The notes beneath the pieces were generated by a model that did not search any database, had not been told where the DNA came from, and saw only the letters and a program-made list of their open reading frames with translations. A stretch of 11,344 nt of DNA from Flavobacteriales bacterium UBA2426 (GTDB lineage Bacteria; Bacteroidota; Bacteroidia; Flavobacteriales_F; PHOS-HE28): assembly GCA_002342985.1 (NCBI GenBank), contig DDRC01000234.1, forward strand, positions 12,562-23,905, read 5' to 3'. Below are positions 1 to 5,875 of the stretch, one piece after another (the stretch's first letter is position 1; every line of letters begins with the position of its first letter). The position numbers and the translations under genes are program-made.

Positions 1-192
1 TTCTTCGTGGCCGAGCAGTTCACCGGCCTCAAGGGCGTGATGGTGCCCATCGAGGAGACCATCAAGGGCTTCAACATGATCCTCGACGGCGAGATGGACG
101 AGTACCCCGAGACGGCCTTCAACCTGAAGGGCAGCATCGAGGACGTGATCGCCGCCGGTAAGAAGATGCTCGCAGAAGCCGCGAAGGCCTAA
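1..192 (+). CDS. atpD: F1F0 ATP synthase subunit beta, C-terminal end (5'-partial)
   Basis: This is the last 63 codons of the catalytic beta subunit of the F1 sector, which binds ATP/ADP in the cytoplasmic alpha3beta3 hexamer. The reading frame is open from base 1 and ends at TAA 190-192. The visible part is the C-terminal helical domain: [16 protein letters not shown], then an ETIKGF segment, [20 protein letters not shown], and a Lys/Ala-rich tail. FxVAEpFTG followed by a DEYPE-like acidic turn is characteristic of AtpD C-termini, and the wording is typical of Bacteroidota. The Walker motifs lie upstream of the window. The next gene on the same strand is atpC, the usual atpD-atpC order. The gene is truncated only by the window edge and shows no sign of damage. 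Confidence 0.96.
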   Translation, partial: FFVAEQFTGLKGVMVPIEETIKGFNMILDGEMDEYPETAFNLKGSIEDVIAAGKKMLAEAAKA

Positions 193-234
193 GCCCGTTG
201 CACCGCCCGTAGAAAGACACCGAAACGCTCTGCA

Positions 235-242
235 TACTTTAG
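235..242 (+). promoter_or_regulatory. Weak -7-like element in the atpD-atpC gap
   Basis: TACTTTAG matches the Bacteroidota -7 consensus TAnnTTTG at all fixed positions but one. It lies 91 nt upstream of the atpC start. I see no TTG-type -33 element at the usual distance, so an atpC-specific promoter here is only a possibility. Readthrough from atpD is the simpler model. Confidence 0.2.
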
Positions 243-270
243 GCACCTAGCATTCGTCCGAGGTCCTTTG

Positions 271-316
271 CCTGAGCCCGGGCGGGCGATCGGGGTCAGG
301 CATAGGACATCAGGCA
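271..316 (+). other. Hairpin and 7-bp direct repeat in the atpC leader
   Basis: In the 141-nt gap between atpD and atpC, bases 271-279 (CCTGAGCCC) pair with 292-300 (GGGGTCAGG) through eight of nine positions, with one G-G mismatch and a 12-nt loop. The right arm runs into a direct repeat: TCAGGCA at 296-302 and again at 310-316, a 14-bp period. No U-rich tract follows, so this is not an intrinsic terminator. It could be an mRNA processing or translation-control element that sets the beta/epsilon ratio, or it could be chance in GC-rich DNA. Confidence 0.35.
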
Positions 317-333
317 ACCGTCAGCAAGCACCG

Positions 334-567
334 ATGCGCGTTGAAATAATCACCCCCGACAAGGAGCTCTTCAAGGGCGAGGCCACCGGTGTCACCGTAC
401 CCGGCGTGGATGGCAGCCTGGGCTTCCTGAACAACCATGCCCCGCTGATCACGGTGCTCAAGGCCGGTGAGGTGAAAGTGAAGACCGAGAAGGGCGAGGA
501 GTCCTTCGCCGTGAAGGGCGGCGTGGTGGAGGTGATGAACAACACCGTGCTCGTGCTGGCGGAGTAG
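334..567 (+). CDS. atpC: F1F0 ATP synthase subunit epsilon (short form)
   Basis: This encodes a 77-residue epsilon subunit, part of the central rotor stalk that joins gamma to the c-ring. The sequence MRVEIITPDKELFKGEA, then VTVPGVDGSLGFLNNHAPL and a KGGVVEVMNNTVLVLAE end, is the N-terminal beta-sandwich domain with its G-x-hydrophobic-G-F/I-L-x-x-HAPL signature. The protein stops where that domain ends. The C-terminal two-helix domain of about 50-60 residues, which in E. coli-type epsilon inhibits ATP hydrolysis, is absent. Short epsilons are usual in Bacteroidota. I chose ATG 334 because the family begins directly with this MxxEIxTPxxxxF strand. An in-frame upstream start at 268 would add 22 residues that resemble nothing in the family. 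The gene ends at TAG 565-567, 27 nt before a terminator hairpin. Confidence 0.95.
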   Translation: MRVEIITPDKELFKGEATGVTVPGVDGSLGFLNNHAPLITVLKAGEVKVKTEKGEESFAVKGGVVEVMNNTVLVLAE

Positions 568-593
568 AGGCACGAATGAGCAAGACCACTGTG

Positions 594-625
594 GAAGGGC
601 GCCCGGAAGAGCGCCCTTCTATTTG
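594..625 (+). terminator. Intrinsic terminator after atpC
   Basis: A perfect 9-bp stem (GAAGGGCGC at 594-602 with GCGCCCTTC at 611-619) encloses an 8-nt loop. It is followed by a short T-rich run, TATTTGG, from 620. It sits 27 nt past the atpC stop, where the end of the ATP synthase transcript is expected. The stem has AAGGGC/GCCCTT edges, so it could also act weakly on the other strand, but no gene on that strand needs it. Confidence 0.75.
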
Positions 626-660
626 GCCGTTGCTGGCACCACTGGCCGTATTGAGCGTTT

Positions 661-694
661 GTGCTGATGCAGCCATCAGCCAGCACCCTGCTGG
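661..694 (+). other. Adjacent, partly competing hairpins upstream of the DCC-family gene
   Basis: GCTGATG (663-669) pairs perfectly with CATCAGC (674-680) over a 4-nt loop. Directly next to it CAGCA (681-685) pairs with TGCTG (689-693) over a 3-nt loop. The outer segment GTGCTG (661-666) could instead pair with CAGCAC (681-686), so the two arrangements compete. The stretch lies in the 133-nt non-coding region between the atpC terminator and the next gene. I see no U-tract and no recognised RNA family. It is upstream of the putative promoter at 741, so it is not obviously that gene's leader. Confidence 0.3.
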
Positions 695-740
695 GTGGGG
701 CTCGTTCAGCGGCTGCCGGCGGGTTCAGGACCCATGGATC

Positions 741-748
741 TAGCTTTG
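741..748 (+). promoter_or_regulatory. Exact Bacteroidota -7 element (TAgcTTTG)
   Basis: TAGCTTTG is a full match to TAnnTTTG and ends 4 nt before the GTG start of the DCC-family gene. Transcription would begin at or just around the start codon, giving a leaderless or nearly leaderless mRNA. No convincing -33 TTG is visible. The TAG at 741-743 is also the in-frame stop that fixes GTG 753 as the first usable start. Confidence 0.4.
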
Positions 749-752
749 CCCT

Positions 753-1169
753 GTGCCGAGCCAGCGCACCCCGTCAAGCAGCAGCGGAATCATCTTCTTC
801 GACGGCGTTTGCGGCCTGTGCAACCGATTCGTTGACCGGTTGCTCCGGATTGACAGGTCCGCGCGCTTCCGTTTCGCGCCGCTGCAAGGGCCCACCGCGC
901 AGGAGCAGCTTCCAGTCGGCCTGGCTCAAGGGCTTGAAAGCGTGGTCTACCTGCGCCGAGGCGTGGTGCTGCAGCGCTCGGCGGCGGCCATACGCATCCT
1001 CATGGACTTGGGCGGTTGGCGGCGCGGCTACGGTCTGCTGCTGCTGGTGCCAAGCTTCATCCGGGATGGAATCTATACTTGGGTGGCGCGCAACCGGTAT
1101 GCCTGGTTCGGCAAGCGCGATGCGTGCCGCGTGCCGACGGAGGCGGAGCGCGGACGCTTCCTGCCCTAG
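753..1169 (+). CDS. DCC-family (DUF393, YuxK-like) thiol-disulfide oxidoreductase-like protein
   Basis: This 138-residue protein belongs to the DCC family, small proteins predicted to have a thioredoxin-like fold, with no well-established substrate. The signature is at the N-terminus: IIFFDGVCGLCNRFV at residues 13-27, with D17, C20 and C23 forming the D-x-x-C-x-x-C motif the family is named for. The other family block is at the C-terminus: RYAWFGKRDAC at 115-125, with a third cysteine at 125. Residues 93-105 (YGLLLLVPSF) are hydrophobic. I see no signal peptide, so it is likely cytoplasmic or membrane-associated. The start is GTG 753: there is an in-frame stop at 741-743, the first strand starts at residue 12, and no ATG fits better. 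The gene lies alone between the ATP synthase terminator and the converging mla operon. The redox role is inferred from the family and is unproven. Confidence 0.85.
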   Translation: MPSQRTPSSSSGIIFFDGVCGLCNRFVDRLLRIDRSARFRFAPLQGPTAQEQLPVGLAQGLESVVYLRRGVVLQRSAAAIRILMDLGGWRRGYGLLLLVPSFIRDGIYTWVARNRYAWFGKRDACRVPTEAERGRFLP

Positions 1170-2149
1170 GGCCGCGACCGGCCGTCGCGCTTCAGGTCCC
1201 TTTCCTTCTCCTTGAAGTACTTGCGGAAGAACCAGTTGCGCTGGAGGGCATTGAGGTTCTCATTGAGGGTGGCGGTCCCCTTCTCCAGGTTGGCAATGGA
1301 GCGCCGCACTTCGCCGGCCACGGCGGTGTCCCGGGTGAGGGTATGCGCAAGTCCCTGCTGGTCGTTGAGGCCCGTGCTGAAACGGTCGACCTGTCCGGCT
1401 GCACGGGCCAGCGAGTCGGAGAGGACCTGGAGCTGGTGGAGCAGGCCCTTCACCTGCTCCTCCGCTACGGGGTCGCCGATCAGGGTGCCTAGGGCGCCCT
1501 TGCCGCCGCGTACATCGGCCACGAGCTCGTTCACCTGTCGGGTGGCGGCGTGGGCGGCGGCGGCGGTGGCATTGAGCTCGCCCAGAGAGCCGCGGAGCTG
1601 CTCGGCCAGGACGGTGTCCGTGAACAGGTCGATCACGCTGCCCGGCCTGTTGAGCCGTTCGGCCAGCTGCCGCAGGTCGGAGGTGATGGCGGCGAGGTTG
1701 TCGTTCGTGAGGTCGAGGGTGCGCAGCATGGCATCGGTGTCGAGCGGCACCGAGGTGGGCAGGACGGCCCCCTCCGCGAGCGGTTCGCCCGGGCCATCGC
1801 CCGGCTCCAGGTTCACCAGCTTGTTGCCCATGAGGCCGTCGGAGCCGATGGTGGCCACGGCGTTGCTGCGCAGGTGCTCGACCTGATCGGCGCGGATGGC
1901 CATGTCCACGCGCACGGTGCTGTCATTGACGATGGAGAGGCGCTCCACCGTGCCCACATTGATGCCGGCGTAGCGCACGTTGTTGCCCGGGCGCAGGCCG
2001 CCCACCTGCCTGAACTCGGCGCTCACGGTCATGGTGCTGCTGAAGAGCCCGCGCTTGCTGCCGAGCAGGTACAGGCCTACGACGAGCACCGCCGTGCCGA
2101 TCAGCACGAAGAGCCCGAGGCGAGCGTTCACATTCCCTTCCTTGGCCAT
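1166..2149 (-). CDS. mlaD: MlaD/MCE-family lipid-binding subunit of an ABC transporter
   Basis: This 327-residue protein is the periplasmic substrate-binding component of a Mla-type phospholipid transporter. Residues 11-30 (LGLFVLIGTAVLVVGLYLL) form one N-terminal membrane anchor. The MCE domain covers about 38-117: the VGGLRPGNNVRYAGINVGTV block at 49-68 and GSDGLMGNKLVNLEPG at 102-117 are its hallmark motifs. Residues 120-300 are hydrophilic and Ala/Leu/Gln-rich and probably form the long helices seen in MCE proteins. The C-terminus (NWFFRKYFKEKERD) is, from memory, a common tail in Bacteroidota MCE proteins. I chose ATG 2149, which shares one base with the TGA of mlaF (TGATG) and so suggests translational coupling. 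A GTG one codon earlier is also possible. The gene is last in the operon, and its TAG stop shares a CTAG with the convergent gene. Confidence 0.93.
   Translation of the reverse strand: MAKEGNVNARLGLFVLIGTAVLVVGLYLLGSKRGLFSSTMTVSAEFRQVGGLRPGNNVRYAGINVGTVERLSIVNDSTVRVDMAIRADQVEHLRSNAVATIGSDGLMGNKLVNLEPGDGPGEPLAEGAVLPTSVPLDTDAMLRTLDLTNDNLAAITSDLRQLAERLNRPGSVIDLFTDTVLAEQLRGSLGELNATAAAAHAATRQVNELVADVRGGKGALGTLIGDPVAEEQVKGLLHQLQVLSDSLARAAGQVDRFSTGLNDQQGLAHTLTRDTAVAGEVRRSIANLEKGTATLNENLNALQRNWFFRKYFKEKERDLKRDGRSRP
1173..1189 (+). terminator. Possible terminator hairpin after the DCC-family gene
   Basis: CGCGAC (1173-1178) pairs with GTCGCG (1184-1189) across a 5-nt loop, starting 4 nt after the stop of the DCC-family gene. 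A pyrimidine-rich stretch (CCCTTTCCTTCTCC) follows from 1198. It lies inside the 3' coding end of mlaD on the other strand. The stem is short and the tail is not a true U-run, so this is a weak call. Confidence 0.3.
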
Positions 2150-2928
2150 CACATGAAGATGAAGAATGAGCGCACCACGGGGTCGTTGGAGGCGCGAAGA
2201 TCGTCGTAGCTGCCCTCCACGTGGTTGCGTCCTTCGTGCAGGACGATGATGCGGTTGGCGGCGAGCTTCGCCACGTTGAGGTCGTGCGAGATGATGATGG
2301 AGGAGGTGTTGTAGCTGCGCTGCAGTTGCAGGATCAGCTCAACGATCTCCTTGCCGGTGATCGGGTCGAGGCCGGTGGTCGGCTCGTCGTAGAGCACGAT
2401 CTCCGGCTTCAGGATCAGCGTGCGCGCCAGCCCGATGCGCCGCTTCATGCCGCCGCTGAGCTCGCTGGGGTAAAGGTCGCGCGTGTGCGGGAGGCCCACG
2501 GCGTTGAGCACTTCCTCAACGAGGTCGTTGGTACTGCGGGCATCGCGGGCCAGCCAATGCCTGCGGAGGGGGAACTCCAGGTTCTCCTGCACGGTCATGC
2601 TGTCGTAAAGCGCGCTGCTCTGGAACAGGAAGCCGATGCGGACGCGCAGCCTGTCGAGCTCCTCCTGCCCCAGGGCCAGCACATCCTGGCCCAGCACGCG
2701 GATGCTGCCGGCATCGGGCTGGAGCAGCCGGACGATGCACTTTATGCACACGCTCTTCCCGCTCCCGCTCTTGCCCAGCACCATCAGGTTCTCGCCGCGC
2801 CGCAGGTCGAGGTCGAAGCCGTTGAGCACCCTGTTGGCGCCGAAGGCCTTCACCAGGCCGCGTACCTCCACCACGCGCTCGTCGGTGATGGCGGCCTGCG
2901 GGGCCTGGGGCACGGTCAGGGTTTCCAT
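2149..2928 (-). CDS. mlaF: MlaF-type ABC transporter ATP-binding protein
   Basis: This 259-residue cytoplasmic ATPase powers the MlaE permease. All nucleotide-binding motifs are present: Walker A GKSGSGKS at 52-59, Q-loop glutamine at 103 (FLFQSS), signature LSGGM at 157-161, Walker B IVLYDE at 177-182 followed by PTTGLDP, and the switch histidine at 215 (IIISHD). GKSGSGKSV and LSGGMKRR are typical of the MlaF/Ttg2A subfamily. ATG 2928 is chosen because it lies one base after the mlaE stop (TGA-G-ATG) and gives a normal-length protein. An in-frame start further upstream at 3057 would run through mlaE in the wrong frame with a low-complexity Ser/Arg/Pro leader. The last bases overlap the mlaD start. 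Confidence 0.96.
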   Translation of the reverse strand: METLTVPQAPQAAITDERVVEVRGLVKAFGANRVLNGFDLDLRRGENLMVLGKSGSGKSVCIKCIVRLLQPDAGSIRVLGQDVLALGQEELDRLRVRIGFLFQSSALYDSMTVQENLEFPLRRHWLARDARSTNDLVEEVLNAVGLPHTRDLYPSELSGGMKRRIGLARTLILKPEIVLYDEPTTGLDPITGKEIVELILQLQRSYNTSSIIISHDLNVAKLAANRIIVLHEGRNHVEGSYDDLRASNDPVVRSFFIFM

Positions 2929-2929
2929 C

Positions 2930-3700
2930 TCAATTGAGGCCGAGGATGTCCGTGATCTGCACGGCGATGAGGTCGAGGATGAAGATGAGCAGCGAGGCGG
3001 TGACCACGGCGGTGTGCGCGGCTTGCCCGACCCCCTCCGTGCCCTTCTCGGTGGCATAGCCGCGGTAGCAGCCCACGATGCCGATGGCGAAGCCGAAGAA
3101 GTAGCTCTTGATGAAGGCCGGCACGAAGTCGGAGAACTCCAGCGAATCGAAGACCTGCCGGTAGAACAGGTCCCAGCTCACGTCATCCTTGATGTTCACG
3201 CCGATCCAGGTGGCCCAGATGGCGATGGCATCGCTCAGCACCACGAGCACCGGAAGCATCAGGGTCGTGCTCCAGACCCGGGTCACGACCAGGTAGCGGA
3301 AGGGATTGGTGCCGCTCACCTCCATGGCGTCGATCTGCTCGGTCACCTTCATGCTGCCGAGCTCTGCGCCCATGCTGCTGCCGATCTTGCCCGCTCCGAT
3401 GAGCGCGGTGATCACAGGGGCGATCTCGCGCACCACGCTGATGGCCACCATGGCCGGGAGCATGCTGGCTGCCCCGAACCGCTCGAGGGTGGGCCTGCTC
3501 TGCACGGTGAGCACCAGGCCCATGATGAAGGCCGTGATGCCCACCAGGGGAAGCGAGCGGTAGCCGTTCAGGAAGCATTGGCGGAAGAGCTCGCTCCATT
3601 CAAAGCGGGCGTGGAACGCATTCGCGAAGAAGCGGCCCGCGAAGGCGGTGATGTCGCCGACCTCCTCCAGCATGGCGCGGAGTCCCTTTACTGTGGCCAT
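2930..3700 (-). CDS. mlaE: MlaE-type ABC transporter permease
   Basis: This 256-residue inner-membrane permease belongs to the MlaE family (DUF140), the transmembrane subunit of lipid transporters that pair with MCE proteins. Visible family features are an amphipathic N-terminal interface region (residues 1-45) and the block SLPLVGITAFIMGLVLTVQ at 49-67. Next come the conserved REIAPVITALIGAGKIGSSM at 91-110 and the coupling-helix motif EQIDAMEVSGTNP at 121-133. Several hydrophobic segments follow to the end. The start at ATG 3700 (MATVKGLRAML) is preferred over an upstream in-frame start at 3784 that adds a His/Arg/Ser-rich leader. ATG 3673 is another option. It is the first gene of the mlaE-mlaF-mlaD operon and is divergent from a TonB-dependent receptor. 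No mlaB or mlaC gene is next to it. Confidence 0.95.
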   Translation of the reverse strand: MATVKGLRAMLEEVGDITAFAGRFFANAFHARFEWSELFRQCFLNGYRSLPLVGITAFIMGLVLTVQSRPTLERFGAASMLPAMVAISVVREIAPVITALIGAGKIGSSMGAELGSMKVTEQIDAMEVSGTNPFRYLVVTRVWSTTLMLPVLVVLSDAIAIWATWIGVNIKDDVSWDLFYRQVFDSLEFSDFVPAFIKSYFFGFAIGIVGCYRGYATEKGTEGVGQAAHTAVVTASLLIFILDLIAVQITDILGLN

Positions 3701-3718
3701 GGCCCGGTGTTCAGCGGG

Positions 3719-3726
3719 GGAAGATA
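3719..3726 (-). promoter_or_regulatory. Weak -7-like element upstream of mlaE
   Basis: Read on the minus strand, 3726 to 3719 is TATCTTCC. It matches the TAnnTT part of the Bacteroidota -7 element but not the final TG. It lies 18 nt before the mlaE ATG. The position is right for the promoter of the mla operon, but the match is partial. Confidence 0.25.
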
Positions 3727-3768
3727 CCCCGTGAGACGGCTTCCGGTCATGATGATGGGCACGATGGG

Positions 3769-3807
3769 ACCCGGTGTGGGGCATTCACCCGGCCGGGTGC
3801 ATTTTCG
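3769..3807 (+). promoter_or_regulatory. Imperfect 18-bp tandem repeat with a 14-bp palindrome, candidate operator
   Basis: Two adjacent 18-bp units, 3769-3786 (ACCCGGTGTGGGGCATTC) and 3787-3804 (ACCCGGCCGGGTGCATTT), agree at 13 of 18 positions, with ACCCGG and GCATT identical. The junction and second unit contain a perfect 14-bp palindrome, CACCCGGCCGGGTG (3786-3799). Right after it comes a degenerate -7-like CATTTTCG (3800-3807), 7 nt before the receptor ATG. A dyad touching the -7 box is a classic repressor-site position, so this could control the TonB-dependent receptor and perhaps the divergent mla operon. The geometry is observed; the operator role is inferred. Confidence 0.45.
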
Positions 3808-3814
3808 CGGCCCC

Positions 3815-5791
3815 ATGCCGTGGTCCTGCGCGCGCCGAGTGCTCCTGTCCGGGTGCATCGCCTTCGCCGGAGGGCTGCATGGCCAGGGCACGGACGCGCA
3901 GCGTCTGGACACCGTGCAGGTCACGGCTACGCGCATCACCAGCCCGCTCCCCCGCACCGCACGCCATCTGCAGGTGCTGGATTCGCTGCGCATTGCAACC
4001 GCTCCGCGGCCGGAGGTGAGCGAACTGCTCCGCACGGCCACCTTGGTCGACGTCCGCCAGCGTGGACCGTTCGATGCACAGACCGACATCGGAATCCGTG
4101 GAGGCACCTTCGACCAGGCCCTGGTGCTCGTGGACGGCATACCCATGACCGACCCGCAGACCGGACACCACCTGATGAACCTGCCGCTGCTGGGCGATGC
4201 CATTGAGCGGATCGAGGTGCTCTACGGCGGTGCGGCACGCACCTTCGGGGCCAGTGCCATGACGGGCGCGATCAATGTGCTGACCCGTGCTCCGGAGGGG
4301 CGCAAGGGAAGCCTGCAGGTGGAGGGCGGGGAGTTCGGCGCCGGCCTGGTTCGGGTGGCACAGGCCATCGGATGGGCCAAGGGCGGTGTGCGCCTCTCCG
4401 CATTCCACGGCAGGCACGCCGGCCATGTCCCCAACAGCGACATGGACCGTACCGGCGGACACCTTTCCGCGCTGTACCGATTCCGGCGCTTGGTGGTGAG
4501 GGGCCAGCTCGCCGGCCTGCACCGACGCTTCGGCGCCCAGAACCACTACTCGTCCGCCTTCCCCGATCAGCAGGAGATCATCGGCAGCTACCTCGCCGCC
4601 GCAGAGGCGCGCTGCGAAGACGCCCCATGGAAGTGGAGCATCAAGGCCTATGAGCGGCGCCACGACGACCGTTTCCAGCTGTTCCGCGAGAGTGACGGGT
4701 ACTACCGCCACGCCGGTGGTTTCTTCATCCGCGGCGAGGCCGATACCGCGCGGTTCGCGCCCACCCTCTTCTACACCTTCCACAACCGCCACCGCACGCA
4801 GGTATCGGGCGCCGATGCCAGCATCAAGCGACGATGGAGGGCCGGCACCACCGCCATCGGGGCGCATGCCCGCCTGGAGCGCATCCTGAGCAATGTGCTG
4901 GGCGAGCCGATGGCGCAGCCCATCGCGGCCCGGGGCGCGCGAGAGGCATTCACGCGCAGGGCTGAACGCCGCAACCTAGCGCTTCATCTCGACCACCGCA
5001 CGGAGCTGCGGCGCTGGGGCGTGGACGCGGGTGTGCTGCTCAACGTCAACTCGGACTTCGCGCCCGAATGGGCGCCGGGTATCGACCTGTACCACCGGTG
5101 GTCCGAGGGGCAGGTATCCTACGTGAGCGCGGGCCGTGCCTTCCGGTTCCCGACCTGGACGGACCTCTACTATACGCGGGGCGGTGCCCAGGGGAGCAAG
5201 GACCTCCGCGCGGAGCACGCCGATCAGGTGGAGGCGGGCCATCGGATGCACCGTGAAGCGTGGAGCCTGGTGGTTTGCGCCTGGCGCCGCAAGGGCATGG
5301 ACCTGATCGACTGGGTGCGCCTGCCCGGAGACCCGGTGACGCGCGCTGCCAACCTCACTGAAGTGGACCTGAACGGCATCGAGATCCAGTTCGACCTCCG
5401 GCCGGGCCGCAGGAACGGAGAAGGTGGTCTGCTTTACGGCTACCAGTGGTCGGACCAGCGGTCCTTCCCGTTCACCTCGCTCTATGTGCTCGACTACCTG
5501 GAGCACAACGCCGTGCTGTGGTGGGTGCAGCGCGTGGCTCGGCACTGGATGTTCCGCGCGGACCTGTCGTGGCGCACCCGGAATGGCACCTATGCCGGCC
5601 TTCCGGACGGGCGGGAGCTGGCCTATCCCTCACCGCTGCGGCTCGACATGCGCATCGACCGAAGGCTGGGACCGCTCACCTTGCAGGTGGGCGCCACCAA
5701 TCTCCTGGATGCGGAGCAGGTGGATCGCGGCAACGTGGCGCTGCCGGGTCGCTGGCTCACGGCAGGGGTGAGGGTGGACTGGGGCCGCTGA
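3815..5791 (+). CDS. TonB-dependent outer-membrane receptor (BtuB-like plug and barrel)
   Basis: This 658-residue protein is a TonB-gated outer-membrane channel for scarce ligands. Residues 1-23 are a signal peptide (basic ARR, then a Leu/Ala/Gly core, cleavage near LHG-QG). A TonB-box-like DTVQVTATR lies at 32-40. The plug domain is at about 42-157, with DIGIRGGTFDQALVLVDGIP at 91-110, DPQTGHH at 113-119 and IERIEVLYGG at 130-139, ending in GAINVLTRAP. The remaining 500 residues alternate like a 22-strand barrel. They end with LQVGATNLLDAEQ and a short final strand (GVRVDWGR) that lacks the usual terminal aromatic residue. ATG 3815 is chosen because the signal peptide starts there; ATGs near 3749 would give an unrelated leader. 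The plug resembles Bacteroidota receptors often labelled BtuB, but no cobalamin, iron or SusD-like gene is adjacent, so the substrate is unknown. Confidence 0.93.
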   Translation: MPWSCARRVLLSGCIAFAGGLHGQGTDAQRLDTVQVTATRITSPLPRTARHLQVLDSLRIATAPRPEVSELLRTATLVDVRQRGPFDAQTDIGIRGGTFDQALVLVDGIPMTDPQTGHHLMNLPLLGDAIERIEVLYGGAARTFGASAMTGAINVLTRAPEGRKGSLQVEGGEFGAGLVRVAQAIGWAKGGVRLSAFHGRHAGHVPNSDMDRTGGHLSALYRFRRLVVRGQLAGLHRRFGAQNHYSSAFPDQQEIIGSYLAAAEARCEDAPWKWSIKAYERRHDDRFQLFRESDGYYRHAGGFFIRGEADTARFAPTLFYTFHNRHRTQVSGADASIKRRWRAGTTAIGAHARLERILSNVLGEPMAQPIAARGAREAFTRRAERRNLALHLDHRTELRRWGVDAGVLLNVNSDFAPEWAPGIDLYHRWSEGQVSYVSAGRAFRFPTWTDLYYTRGGAQGSKDLRAEHADQVEAGHRMHREAWSLVVCAWRRKGMDLIDWVRLPGDPVTRAANLTEVDLNGIEIQFDLRPGRRNGEGGLLYGYQWSDQRSFPFTSLYVLDYLEHNAVLWWVQRVARHWMFRADLSWRTRNGTYAGLPDGRELAYPSPLRLDMRIDRRLGPLTLQVGATNLLDAEQVDRGNVALPGRWLTAGVRVDWGR

Positions 5792-5858
5792 GGCCTCCCG
5801 CCGTGACCGCCGGTCAGGTCGATCCATGCGCGGCCCGGAAGCCGCCGGCGCCCCCGTC

Positions 5859-5866
5859 TATCTTCG
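5859..5866 (+). promoter_or_regulatory. -7-like element (TAtcTTCG) upstream of the ABC exporter ATPase
   Basis: TATCTTCG has one mismatch to TAnnTTTG and ends 9 nt before the ATG of the exporter ATPase gene. It suggests a separate promoter in the 84-nt gap after the receptor gene and a very short 5' leader. No -33 element is clear. Confidence 0.35.
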
Positions 5867-5875
5867 CCGCCACGC

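Noticed and set aside
576..743. A 55-codon ORF after atpC with a hydrophobic stretch
   Set aside because: It runs straight through the strong terminator hairpin at 594-619 and resembles no known protein.
1541..1570. GGC-rich simple-repeat-like tract
   Set aside because: It lies inside mlaD and encodes an alanine-rich helical segment, so codon composition explains it.
2636..3814. A long open frame running upstream of the TonB receptor, on the strand opposite mlaE and mlaF
   Set aside because: The translated product is low-complexity His/Asp/Glu/Gly-rich sequence typical of the antisense frame of GC-rich genes, with no domain. The real receptor starts at its signal peptide at 3815.
5804..5816. 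Hairpin TGACC-GCC-GGTCA after the receptor gene
   Set aside because: The stem is only 5 bp and no U-tract follows, which is too weak to call a terminator.
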